Shown: positions 11,455-19,920 of the stretch, in pieces
How positions within the stretch are numbered: position 1 is the stretch's first letter
Layout of the letters: every line of letters starts with the position of its first letter
DNA from: Ottowia sp.
GTDB lineage: Bacteria; Pseudomonadota; Gammaproteobacteria; Burkholderiales; Burkholderiaceae_C
Direction of reading: 5' to 3'
Assembly: GCF_016703145.1 (NCBI RefSeq)
Contig: NZ_JADJCO010000005.1
Location: forward strand, 434,001 to 498,000
DNA length: 64,000 bases
Made by a program: the position numbers and the translations under genes
The notes under the pieces: generated by a model
What the model was told of the DNA's origin: nothing
What the model saw: the letters and a program-made list of their open reading frames with translations, nothing else
Databases searched by the model: none

Positions 11455-11491
11455 GAACATAAACGGACATATACTGAACATATTCGGTCAT
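11455..11491. promoter_or_regulatory. four phased hexamers, candidate AraC-type operator
   Basis: Four related hexamers lie in one direction: GAACAT (11455), GGACAT (11465), GAACAT (11476) and GGTCAT (11486). Spacing is 10, 11 and 10 bp, about one helical turn each. They sit in the 108-bp gap between the divergent dioxygenase and AraC-type genes. Direct repeats a turn apart fit binding by an AraC-family monomer pair on one DNA face. The last copy is only 12 bp before the regulator start, so autoregulation is plausible. Confidence 0.6.
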
Positions 11492-11503
11492 CTCGGGTAA
11501 ACC

Positions 11504-12499
11504 ATGAAACCCCTCTCACGCAGTGCCTCCTTGACCAACTACGCCGCCATGGCGCAAGCCGCCGGGCTCGATCCGCTGGCGATGCTGAGCGAAATCGGGA
11601 TCGATACCGCCTGCTTGAAGGACCCGGACTTCAAGGTGCCTTCCGAGGCCATCGGCCAACTGCTGGAGAACTCGGCCGAGCGCTCGGGCTGGGAGGATTT
11701 CGGCGTGCGGCTGGCCGAGTCCAGGTCGTTCCTCGTGCTGGGCCCGCTGGCCTTTCTGGTGCGCGAACAGAGCAACGTGCGCGCGTCATTGCAGATGCTC
11801 TCCAGCTATATGCACCTGCACAACGAATCCCTCCAGCTCTGGCTGGAAGAGGACGCGCAGCAGGCCCGCCTGTGCTTTGAATACGTGGGGCGCAGTTCGC
11901 CCACGCGCCAGTCGCTCGGCCTGTCGATCACCGTGGTGTACCGCTTTCTCAAGCAGGCGCTGCCCGAGGGCTGGGAACCCGTTCGCGTCTGCTTCATGCA
12001 CGAGGCGCCGCGCGATCTGCGGGCCGTCCGGCGCGTGTTCTCGAACAGGGCGAGCTTCAAGGAAGCGATCAACGGCATCGTCCTCAAGCGCGCGGACCTG
12101 GAGCGGCCACTCTCCACCAGCGCCCAGCTTGGACGCTATGCGCATGACTATGTGCAGGCGCTGAGCGACGGAGCTCCCCGGTCGACCACGGCTCAGGTGC
12201 GCCGCCTGATCCTGGCGGCGCTGGGAACCGGGCACTGTTCCCTGGGCACCATCGCCATGCAGATGGGCATGGACGTGAGGACGGTCCGCCGGCACCTGGA
12301 TCACGAGGCCACGTCGTTCAACGCCCTGATGCGCGAGGTCCGGCGTGAACTCGCTCCGCGCTATCTGGCCGGGCCGCCGCGCTCGCGCAACGAACTGGCG
12401 ATGCTGCTGGGTTTCAGTGCACCGCAGTCCTTCACGCGCTGGTTCCGCGACGAGTTCGGGGTGCCCGTTGGGCACTGGGCATACGACGGCACACGGTGA
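11504..12499 (+). CDS. AraC-family transcriptional regulator (first)
   Basis: This is a 331-residue regulator. Residues ~1-200 resemble the arabinose-binding-like sensor domain of OruR/ArgR-type AraC proteins (opening SRSASLTNYAAMAQAAGLDP). The C-terminal ~100 residues form the paired helix-turn-helix (LGTIAMQMGMDVRTVRRHL and NELAMLLGFSAPQSFTRWF). It is divergent from the second dioxygenase paralogue and probably controls it, with an aromatic or organic-acid effector unknown. It shares layout and N-terminus (TRSASLTDY/SRSASLTNY) with the second regulator at 15254. That suggests the two arose by duplication within this island. Confidence 0.9.
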   Translation: MKPLSRSASLTNYAAMAQAAGLDPLAMLSEIGIDTACLKDPDFKVPSEAIGQLLENSAERSGWEDFGVRLAESRSFLVLGPLAFLVREQSNVRASLQMLSSYMHLHNESLQLWLEEDAQQARLCFEYVGRSSPTRQSLGLSITVVYRFLKQALPEGWEPVRVCFMHEAPRDLRAVRRVFSNRASFKEAINGIVLKRADLERPLSTSAQLGRYAHDYVQALSDGAPRSTTAQVRRLILAALGTGHCSLGTIAMQMGMDVRTVRRHLDHEATSFNALMREVRRELAPRYLAGPPRSRNELAMLLGFSAPQSFTRWFRDEFGVPVGHWAYDGTR

Positions 12500-12500
12500 T

Positions 12501-12534
12501 CCCGTCGCTGCCCGAGCGCCTCTTGAGCGACGGG
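12501..12534. terminator. 9-bp hairpin between convergent genes
   Basis: CCCGTCGCT (12501-12509) pairs with AGCGACGGG (12526-12534) across a 16-nt loop. It lies just past the AraC-type stop codon and before the convergent MFS pseudogene. There is no following T-run, so an intrinsic terminator is only a possibility. Confidence 0.35.
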
Positions 12535-12620
12535 GTGCGGTCGTGGCTGCAAGGTGACTCGGCATTGTGTCCGGCCTTGGCCTGTCTCTCGCGGGGGCCT
12601 GCTTTGGCTGCTGCCGCGGG

Positions 12621-14055
12621 TTAGGACTCCGCCGAAGGCACGGCCTGCACGCAAGCCGCGGCCCGCTGATGGAGGGTGGCCAAAGAGACGCCCAGCGCCG
12701 CCAGGAGCATCAGCGCGCTGGTGCCGATGGCGGCGTCAACACGGTAGGCCAGCGCCTCGGGGCCCGCCAGCCCGGCGGGTTCGGCGGCTGCAAACACAAG
12801 GACCAGAACGGCCAGCCCCAGCGACCCGCCCAGTTGATGCGCGACGTTGACCAGGCCGGACGCGGCGCCGGCGTCTTCGCTGGTCACGTCCGCCACGGCC
12901 GCGGCCGTCAGCGGTGCCAGCACGAACCCCTGCGCCACGCCGATCAGAACCATCGGCAGCGCCACGGCAGTCCAGTACGGAGCATCCCGTCCCGCCTGCC
13001 CAAGCCACGCCAGGCCCAGGATACCCAGCATGAGGCCGAGGAACACCAGGCGCGCATTGCCGAGCCGGCGCGTCAGCCTCGGCACCAGTAGCGCGGCGGC
13101 AAAATTGAACACGGTGGCTGGAAGGAAGGCCAGGCCAGGCCAGCGGTGAGCGGGCGATAGCCCAGCACACCCTGCAAAAACTGGGTCGTGAAAAACCAGA
13201 AACCGGCCATGCCGCCAAGGAAAAGCATGCGCGCTGCGTAAGCCCCGCTGCGTTGGCGGTTCATGAGCAGGCGCAGCGGCAGGATCGGCTGCGCGGCCCG
13301 CGTCTCGTTGACGATGAAACCGGTGATCAGGATGGCCGCCGCGCCAGGGAAGCGACCGTGATCGTGTCGCTCCATCCGGCTTCCGCCGTGCGCACGATGC
13401 CGTACACCAGTGAACCCATGCCGAGCGTCGAGGTGAACGCGCCGACGACGTCGAGCTTGCCGGCAGCCTTGGGCGTTTCAGCCAGGTAGCGGCGGGCCGC
13501 CACGAAGAGGGCCACGCCGATCGGCAGGTTGATGAAAAAGCCTGCCCGCCAGGACACCAGATCGGCGAACAAGCCCCCGAGCACCAGGCCCGCCGTCGCG
13601 CCCACGCCGATCGCTGACGTGTAGTACGACAGGGCACGGGTGCGCGCCGGACCGGGCGCGAAGTTCGTCGACAGCAGTGCCAGCGTGGACGGCGCCAGCA
13701 CGGCAGCGCCAGCGCCCTGCACGGCGCGCGCGGCCAGCAGCCAGGCGGCCGAGGGCGCCAGCCCGATCACCAGCGACGCCATCGTGAAAAGGGCCAGCCC
13801 AACGATGAACATGCGGCGGCGGCCGAGGATGTCGCCGGCACGCGCGCCGAGCAGCAGCAGGCCGCCGAATGCGAGGGCGTAGGCGTTGTGCACCCAGGAA
13901 AGGTGCGCGGCCGAGATGTCCAGGCTCTCGCGCATCTTCGGCAGACCGGTGATGGCGATCGAGACGTCGATCACGATCATCAGGTTGCTGACCACGATGA
14001 CGGCCAGCACCGCGCCCGGTCCACGGGTTGCTTCAAGCGTTGTGATGCGTGCCAT
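12621..14055 (-). pseudogene. frameshifted MFS drug-efflux-type transporter
   Basis: Three reverse-strand frames together spell one 14-helix-type MFS protein (EmrB/QacA-like). The N-terminal part (14055 down to ~13340) has DVSIAITGLPKMRESL, RAGDILGRRR and RAVQGAGAAVLAPSTLALL. The middle part (~13340 to ~13130) has NETRAAQPILPLRLLMNRQR. The last part has FNFAAALLVPRLTRRLGN. The first shift is at a small indel near 13340. The second, near 13130-13145, coincides with three tandem copies of CTGGC where two would keep the frame. No full-length product can be made without recoding. Both indels could in principle be assembly errors, though the 5-bp unit argues for slippage. Confidence 0.85.
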
Positions 14056-14100
14056 CCGAATCGTCCAGCTGGGCATTGGCCGCCACGTCAGCCTCGCCGG

Positions 14101-15144
14101 TCAGCGAGAGGGAAGCTGCCCGAGGAATTCGAGCAGCAACGCATTGACCTGATCCGCGCTTTCTTCCGCCGCGCCGTGGCCCACGCCGGGCAGCAGCACC
14201 TTCTTGCGCAGTCCGGGCAGATAGCCGTCGAGTTGGTCGTATACATGGCGGACATTGGGCGGCTCGAGTGATGGGTCGGCCGCGCCACCGACGAACATGC
14301 TCGGCTGGCGGATCACCGCGCCGTCCAGGAACGACGTGATCTCCCAGTTCCGGTCGCGGCAGCGATAGTGGTTCAGGGCGCCGGTGAATCCGGTGCGCGT
14401 GTATTCAGCCACGTAGTAGTCAAGCGCCCGCGCACTGAGCCAGGGCGGGAAATCCTTCGGATCGGTGAAGGCGTTGAGGATCGGCTCATCGGGCTCGACG
14501 AACAAGCGCCAGCGATCGGCGCCGACGGCACTGCCGGAGACCGAGTAGTAGCTGCTGCGCAAGGTCTTGCGCGTGTCGCTGGCCAGCTCCCGGTCCGGCT
14601 TGCCGATCTGCTGGAAGTACAGGTGGTGGGACATCTTGCCCTTCGCCATGGCGCGCAAGGCGACGGTCGGGCGGATTCTTCCGCGCGGGGGCAAAGGCGT
14701 GCTGAGCATCACGAGGCTGTGGAACAGATCCGGCCGCAGCATGGCCGCCGCTTGCGCCACAGGTGCGCCCACGTCGTGCCCGACGATCGTGGCGGAAGTT
14801 TCGCCCAGGGCTTCCATCAAGCCCACCATGTCTCCAACCAACCGACTGACGTCGTAGGCCTCGATGGCCTCCGGCCGGTCCGTCTGGCCGAATCCGCGCT
14901 GATCGGGAACGACGACACGATAGCCCGCCTCGGCCAAGGCCAAGATCTGGCGCCGCCACATGTACCAGAGGTAGGGAAAACCATGCACCAGGATGACCAA
15001 CGGGCCCTGCCCCTCGTCCACGTAGTGGATGCGAATGCCGTTGACCTCGGCGAAGCAGTGATTGAATGCGGCGGCATCGTCGGCATCCATCTGCCCCCAC
15101 GCGGCGCGCGGCCGGCCGGTTTGCGTTGCAACGCTCGTTTCCAT
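14101..15144 (-). CDS. alpha/beta hydrolase, epoxide-hydrolase type
   Basis: This is a 347-residue alpha/beta-fold hydrolase. HGFPYLW supplies the oxyanion-hole HGxP motif, and GHDVGA places an aspartate nucleophile at D124. An Asp rather than Ser nucleophile is typical of epoxide hydrolases and haloalkane/fluoroacetate dehalogenases. The catalytic His is likely H323 in GVGHGAAEE. Residues after the nucleophile form a cap domain with the tyrosines expected of epoxide hydrolases. It lies between a broken efflux gene and the divergent second AraC-type regulator, likely its controller. A truncated near-copy sits at 7640-7872. An epoxide substrate is inferred, not shown. Confidence 0.86.
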   Translation of the reverse strand: METSVATQTGRPRAAWGQMDADDAAAFNHCFAEVNGIRIHYVDEGQGPLVILVHGFPYLWYMWRRQILALAEAGYRVVVPDQRGFGQTDRPEAIEAYDVSRLVGDMVGLMEALGETSATIVGHDVGAPVAQAAAMLRPDLFHSLVMLSTPLPPRGRIRPTVALRAMAKGKMSHHLYFQQIGKPDRELASDTRKTLRSSYYSVSGSAVGADRWRLFVEPDEPILNAFTDPKDFPPWLSARALDYYVAEYTRTGFTGALNHYRCRDRNWEITSFLDGAVIRQPSMFVGGAADPSLEPPNVRHVYDQLDGYLPGLRKKVLLPGVGHGAAEESADQVNALLLEFLGQLPSR

Positions 15145-15216
15145 TGTCTACTCCGTTTTTGAATTTTCCTGGCCCCAAAAGATAGCCTCGGCCCCGCGCG
15201 GGAGCTATGCTTTGCA

Positions 15217-15242
15217 GGACATATTCTTTTGAATTTGGGACA
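15217..15242. promoter_or_regulatory. paired GGACA boxes upstream of second AraC-type gene
   Basis: GGACA occurs at 15217 and again at 15238, 21 bp apart, between the divergent hydrolase and regulator genes. The same 21-bp distance separates alternate boxes of the operator at 11455-11491. Only two boxes are clear, so this is a weak call. Confidence 0.35.
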
Positions 15243-15253
15243 GGTGACGGTTC

Positions 15254-16285
15254 ATGGAATCCTTGACGCGCAGTGCCAGCCTGACCGATTACGAACACGT
15301 GGCCCGCTCGGTGGGGCTCGATCCGTTTCGCATGTTGCGGATGGCCAAGCTGCCGGCTCGGGTGCTTGACGATCCGAACCTGATGATCAGCGCCGATTCG
15401 GTCGGGTGGTTGCTGGAGGAGTCGGCCCGCCTGTCCGGCCAGGAAGCCTTCGGGCTGCTCCTTGCGGAAACCAGAAGCCTGGCCAACCTGGGCATGCTGG
15501 CGCTGGTGATGCGGGAAGAGCCGACGCTTCGCGCCGCCATGCAGTCCTCCGTGCGCTACATGCGGCTGCACAACGCCGGCGTGCAGTTCCGGATCGATGA
15601 CGCCGGCGTCGTCGTGCTGCTGCATGTGGGTGTGAATATGCAGCGCCACGGTGTCTGGCGCCAGACCATCGAACAATCGACCGGCATCGCACTGCGCATG
15701 CTGAAGGTGCTGAGCGGCAATGCCTTCCGGCCGGTCAGGATCAGCTTCACGCACGAGCCGCCCGCCAGGATGGAAGTGCACCGCCGCGTGCTCGGAACAG
15801 CCATCGGGTTTTCGCAGGAACACAATGCCATCGCTTGCCGCGGCCGCGACCTGGACATGCCCATTCCGGCGGCGGATGCGACGCTGAATCGCGAGGTGAG
15901 GCGATGGCTGGACACGCAACTGGCCAATCTCCGGGACGAGCCGGCGCAGCAGGCGCGCCAGATCGTCAGGATGCTGCTGCCCAGCGGACTGTGCTCGGTG
16001 GACCGGGTGGCCCAGCACCTGGGCATGCATCGGCGCACCCTCAACCGCCACTTGGCGGCCGAGGGCGAGAGTGTCACGACGATCATCGATGCCGTGCGTG
16101 CCGAACTCGCCGAGGAATACCTGGCCAACAGCAAACGCAAGCTGTACGAAGTCGCTGAACTCCTCGGCTTTTCCACGGCCAGTGACTTCTCCCGCTGGTT
16201 CCGCGGTCAGTTTGGCAAGACTCCCTCGGCTTGGGTCACCCACTACCGGGCAGGCAAGGCAGCGGGACCCATCCCACACAGGTGA
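15254..16285 (+). CDS. AraC-family transcriptional regulator (second)
   Basis: This 343-residue regulator has an arabinose-binding-like sensor region (residues ~1-210) and an AraC helix-turn-helix. The latter is visible as DRVAQHLGMHRRTLNRHL and VAELLGFSTASDFSRWF. It begins TRSASLTDYEHVARSVGLDP, strongly echoing the first regulator at 11504. It is divergent from the epoxide-hydrolase-like gene and lies upstream of the dioxygenase-cupin-ligase run. It may control either or both. Start ATG 15254 has a weak ribosome site; GGGACAGGTG precedes it. Effector unknown. Confidence 0.9.
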   Translation: MESLTRSASLTDYEHVARSVGLDPFRMLRMAKLPARVLDDPNLMISADSVGWLLEESARLSGQEAFGLLLAETRSLANLGMLALVMREEPTLRAAMQSSVRYMRLHNAGVQFRIDDAGVVVLLHVGVNMQRHGVWRQTIEQSTGIALRMLKVLSGNAFRPVRISFTHEPPARMEVHRRVLGTAIGFSQEHNAIACRGRDLDMPIPAADATLNREVRRWLDTQLANLRDEPAQQARQIVRMLLPSGLCSVDRVAQHLGMHRRTLNRHLAAEGESVTTIIDAVRAELAEEYLANSKRKLYEVAELLGFSTASDFSRWFRGQFGKTPSAWVTHYRAGKAAGPIPHR

Positions 16286-16586
16286 AAGGTGGGCGCGAGG
16301 GGCGTCTGATGCGTGCTTTCGTCCTGCAGGACAGCCGCGCGGCCTGAAGCCGCCGCACCCTGTATCGCGCCAGGGCGTTGTCGCTCGTTGGCGCAATCGG
16401 CCCCGGACATGGGCTGTGATTGTGAGTCCCAATATGCATAGAACTTGTCTCCCTATGCATAGGATACTACGGCCTCGCTGCCTACCATTCATCCCGTGCA
16501 CTGATGAAACGGTGCCGCCCCGCCGGTAGTGACAAGCGGCAGCTACCGGACACACACCGCCGCACCAGCACAGATTGGAGACATCA
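16286..16586. promoter_or_regulatory. control region with paired TATGCATA palindromes
   Basis: This 301-bp gap precedes the dioxygenase-cupin-ligase genes. Within it TATGCATA occurs at 16433-16440 and 16454-16461, 21 bp start to start. The flanking bases turn the pair into a 29-bp inverted repeat (TATGCATAG...CTATGCATA). Such spacing on one DNA face fits a dimer or tetramer repressor such as an IclR, GntR or MarR-like protein. The rest is unremarkable, apart from a GGAG ribosome site just before 16587. Confidence 0.5.
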
Positions 16587-17537
16587 ATGACAGCAACCCA
16601 GGACACCACGGCGCAAACCACGCCTGCGGCACCGGCCATCATCCGGCCATCGGTGCGCCGGCATTCGATCAAGGTGGAGTTCAGCACGCCCGCCATCGGC
16701 GCCGAACTCAGCAACGTCAGCCTGGCCGATGCCGCCCAGGACTCCGACGCCATTGCCGAGATCCGGGCGCTGTGGCTCAAGCACAAGGTGCTGTTCTTCC
16801 GCGACCAGGACATCACGCCGATGGAGCAGCAGAACTTCGCCGCGCAATTCGGCGAACTGGAAGCCCATCCCCTGGCGCCTAGCCATCCGGAGGCGACCAA
16901 GCTGCTGACGCTGTACCGCAATCTCGACCCGAGCAAGCCCAACTTCGTCGAAAAGACCAGCCGCGAAAACATCTGGCATGCCGACGTCACCTACAAGAAG
17001 GCGCCACCCCGCGGCGCGGTGTTGCGCTTCGAGTTGGGTCCGGACACCGGTGGCGACACCATGTGGTCCAACATGGTGATGGCCTACGAGAAGTTGCCCG
17101 GCGCCATCAAGCAGCGGATCGATGGCCTGTACGCAAAGCACAGCATCGAGCAGATCTTTCTTGCCCAGATGCCGATCGAGGAACGTCACGCGATGGCCGC
17201 GAAGAACCCCGGCGCCGAGCACCCGGTGGTGCTCACCCATCCGGAGACGGGCGAGAAGCTGTTGTACGTCAACTCGGCGTTCACGACCCATTTCTCGAAT
17301 TTCTTCAACTTCGAGGACATCCGATACGGCCAGGACCTCATGCCCGAGGCCCATCATCTGCTGAACTACCTGACCTCCCAGGCCGCGATCCCGGAATACC
17401 AGGTGCGCCTGAAGTGGCGACCCAACACGGTCGCCATGTGGGACAACCTGCAGGCTCAGCACTACGCCGTGGCCGACTACGGCAACGAGCCGCGAAAGAT
17501 GCTGCGCGCCACCCTCACGGGCACCCCGCTGAACTGA
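16587..17537 (+). CDS. TauD/TfdA-family dioxygenase (taurine/2,4-D dioxygenase-like)
   Basis: This is a 316-residue Fe(II)/2-oxoglutarate dioxygenase. The iron ligands are H131 and D133 in WHADVTY and H292 in QAQHYA. R303, 11 residues later, matches the 2-oxoglutarate-binding Arg spacing of TauD. It is closer to classical TauD/TfdA in length and motif context than the two paralogues at 7.9 and 10.3 kb. ATG 16587 follows TTGGAG; an upstream in-frame TTG at 16575 is less likely. A cupin gene starts 112 bp downstream, then an acyl-CoA ligase. The reaction is probably oxygenative C-O or C-S cleavage of a side chain; substrate unknown. Confidence 0.88.
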   Translation: MTATQDTTAQTTPAAPAIIRPSVRRHSIKVEFSTPAIGAELSNVSLADAAQDSDAIAEIRALWLKHKVLFFRDQDITPMEQQNFAAQFGELEAHPLAPSHPEATKLLTLYRNLDPSKPNFVEKTSRENIWHADVTYKKAPPRGAVLRFELGPDTGGDTMWSNMVMAYEKLPGAIKQRIDGLYAKHSIEQIFLAQMPIEERHAMAAKNPGAEHPVVLTHPETGEKLLYVNSAFTTHFSNFFNFEDIRYGQDLMPEAHHLLNYLTSQAAIPEYQVRLKWRPNTVAMWDNLQAQHYAVADYGNEPRKMLRATLTGTPLN

Positions 17538-17649
17538 GCCCCACCGGCTCCTTCCGTCGAACCCCAGCGCACCCGCCCACGAGGCGGCCGGCCCTGGCAC
17601 GTCCACACCTTTGCTTTTTTCCCTCAACCCCCCCGAAATGGAGACAGAC

Positions 17650-18129
17650 ATGCTCTACCAAAACGTCGAAACCTCGGTCATCGATGGCGAATCCCTGCCC
17701 TGGGTGCCCTTCGCGCCCTATGCGGACAACGTCCTGCTGAAGTACTTCAAGCTGGACCCGATCCGCGGCGAGTGGATCGTCCTGATGAAGTCGCCGATCA
17801 ACATGCAGCTGCCCAAGCACCACCACACCGGCACGGTCATCGTCTACACGATCGAAGGCTCCTGGAAGTACAAGGAGCACGACTGGATCGCCACCCCCGG
17901 CAGCATCGTGTACGAAACCGCTGCATCGACCCACACGCCCGAAGTCGTCAGCACGGGCAGCTCGGACGGCTACGTGGTCTCGCTGGTCGTGGTGAACGGC
18001 GATCTGCTCTTCCTCGATGACAAGGAAAACATCGTCGCGATCGAGAACTGGAAGACCAGCATGGAGCGCTACCTGGCCTATTGCAAGCAGCACGGCATCG
18101 AGCCGAAGGACCTCACGGCGTTCAACTGA
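17650..18129 (+). CDS. cupin-family dioxygenase (dihydroxyacetophenone/acetylacetone dioxygenase-like)
   Basis: This 159-residue single-cupin protein has metal-ligand residues visible in PKHHHTGTVIVYTIEGSW (cupin motif 1). A later His is in TAASTHTPEV (motif 2). Size and sequence style resemble 2,4'-dihydroxyacetophenone dioxygenase and acetylacetone-cleaving Dke1. Those are iron enzymes that split carbon-carbon bonds next to carbonyls. ATG 17650 is preceded by TGGAGACAGAC. The protein lies between a TauD/TfdA dioxygenase and an acyl-CoA ligase, fitting a ring- or ketone-cleavage step that yields an acid for CoA activation. A purely structural or regulatory cupin cannot be excluded. Confidence 0.75.
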   Translation: MLYQNVETSVIDGESLPWVPFAPYADNVLLKYFKLDPIRGEWIVLMKSPINMQLPKHHHTGTVIVYTIEGSWKYKEHDWIATPGSIVYETAASTHTPEVVSTGSSDGYVVSLVVVNGDLLFLDDKENIVAIENWKTSMERYLAYCKQHGIEPKDLTAFN

Positions 18130-18230
18130 CCGGGATGGCCAGGGGACCCGGGCATCCGTCCGGTTCCCCATGCCACCCGTCGCGTCGCCCGCAGGCGATG
18201 CAACACCGACATTACGAACGGAGCGATGCC

Positions 18231-19877
18231 ATGAATGGCTTGATGATGCAAAAGCAGTTGCTGATCTCCTCACTCATCGTGCATGCCGACCGCCACCATG
18301 GCGACACGGAGATCGTGTCCCGGCGGGTGGAGGGCGACATCCATCGCTACACCTTCCGCGACTGCCACCGCCGCGCGCGCCAGATGGCCGGTGCGCTGAG
18401 CCGCCTGGGCGTCCAGCTCTCCGACCGGATCGGCACGCTGGCATGGAACGGCTATCGGCACCTGGAGCTGTACTACGGCGTCTCCGGCATGGGCGCCATC
18501 CTGCACACCATCAACCCGCGCCTGCATGAAGACCAGGTCGCCTACATCGCGAACCATGCCGAAGACCAGTACATCTTCTTCGACCTGAGCTTCCTGCCTT
18601 TGATCCAGGCCGTCGCCGGCCACTGCAAGACGGTCAAGGCCTTCATCGCCATGACCGACCAGGCCCACATGCCGAAGAACGCCGGCATCGACAAGCTGCT
18701 GTGCTACGAGGACCTGATCGCGCAGGGCTTGCCCGACTACACCTGGCAGGCGCTCGACGAGGAGGCCGCCAGCACGCTGTGCTACACCTCCGGCACCACG
18801 GGCGACCCCAAAGGGGTGCTGTACAGCCATCGCTCGTCGCTGCTGCACACCTATGCGGCCGCGCTGCCCGATGCGCTGAACTGTTCGGCGCGCGACACCA
18901 TCCTGCCCGTGGTGCCGATGTTCCACGTCAATGCCTGGGGGCTGCCGTACATCGCGTGCATGGTCGGCGCGAAGCTGGTCTTTCCCGGGCCGGCGCTGGA
19001 CGGCAAATCGCTGTATGAACTGCTCGAAGCCGAACAGGTGACGCTCTCCGCCGGCGTGCCCACGGTATGGCAAGGCCTGCTGGGCTATCTGGAGGAAAAG
19101 GGCCAGCAGTTCTCGAGCATGAAGCGAACCATCATTGGTGGCGCGACCTGCCCCCCCGCCATGTTGCGCAAGTTCCAGGAAGCCTACGGCGTCGCGGTAC
19201 TGCACGCCTGGGGCATGACCGAACTGAGCCCCATGGGGACCGTCGGCGCCCTGAAAACCAAGCATCTGGCGATGAGCGCGGATGAGCGTCGCGCCGTGCA
19301 ATCCAAGCAAGGCCGCGCGCTGTTCGGCATCGACATGAAGATCGTCGGCCCCGACGGCAACGAACTGTCCTGGGACGGCGCGACATCGGGCGACCTGCTG
19401 GTGCGCGGCCCCTGGGTGGTGCGCGAATACTTCAAGAGCGCGGGGGGCGACCCGCTGCAGCGCGATCACGCAGCGCAGGGATGGTTTCCGACCGGCGATG
19501 TCGCGACCATCGATGCCGATGGCTTCATGCAGATCACCGACCGCAGCAAGGACGTGATCAAGTCGGGCGGCGAATGGATCGGCTCCATCGACCTGGAGAA
19601 CATCGCGATGGCACATCCGGCCGTCTCGCAGGCCGCCTGCATTGCCGCGAAGCACGCGAAGTGGGACGAGCGTCCCTTGTTGATCGTCGTCCGGAAGCCG
19701 CAAGCGCAACTGGAGCGGGACGAACTGCTCGCCTTCTATGAAGGAAAGATCGCGAAGTGGTGGACGCCGGATGACGTGATCTTCGTCGACGCGATTCCGC
19801 TGGGCGCGACCGGAAAAATTCAAAAGAACCGTCTGCGGGAGCAGTTCGGCGATCACCTGATCGGGCGCCGCCCGTGA
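18231..19877 (+). CDS. medium/long-chain acyl-CoA ligase (AMP-forming)
   Basis: This 548-residue ANL-superfamily ligase should activate a carboxylic acid to its CoA thioester through an acyl-AMP. The phosphate-binding loop is YTSGTTGDPKG. The adenine motif region is HAWGMTELSPMG, the hinge TGDVATID, and the C-terminal catalytic lysine lies in GATGKIQKNRL. It resembles the AlkK/FadD3-like group that takes fatty or aryl-aliphatic acids. ATG 18231 was chosen over the longer frame from 18081 because CGGAGCG precedes it and family members begin here. It follows the cupin gene by 101 bp and precedes a Bug binding-protein gene by 43 bp. One operon is likely. Confidence 0.9.
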   Translation: MNGLMMQKQLLISSLIVHADRHHGDTEIVSRRVEGDIHRYTFRDCHRRARQMAGALSRLGVQLSDRIGTLAWNGYRHLELYYGVSGMGAILHTINPRLHEDQVAYIANHAEDQYIFFDLSFLPLIQAVAGHCKTVKAFIAMTDQAHMPKNAGIDKLLCYEDLIAQGLPDYTWQALDEEAASTLCYTSGTTGDPKGVLYSHRSSLLHTYAAALPDALNCSARDTILPVVPMFHVNAWGLPYIACMVGAKLVFPGPALDGKSLYELLEAEQVTLSAGVPTVWQGLLGYLEEKGQQFSSMKRTIIGGATCPPAMLRKFQEAYGVAVLHAWGMTELSPMGTVGALKTKHLAMSADERRAVQSKQGRALFGIDMKIVGPDGNELSWDGATSGDLLVRGPWVVREYFKSAGGDPLQRDHAAQGWFPTGDVATIDADGFMQITDRSKDVIKSGGEWIGSIDLENIAMAHPAVSQAACIAAKHAKWDERPLLIVVRKPQAQLERDELLAFYEGKIAKWWTPDDVIFVDAIPLGATGKIQKNRLREQFGDHLIGRRP

Positions 19878-19920
19878 ATTCAAGAAAACAAGCAATCGAA
19901 AGATATTAGGAGACAAGACT

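Noticed and set aside
18081..18230. 50-residue N-terminal extension of the acyl-CoA ligase
   Set aside because: It overlaps the end of the cupin gene, is Pro/Arg/His-rich and lacks family similarity; ATG 18231 has a ribosome site.
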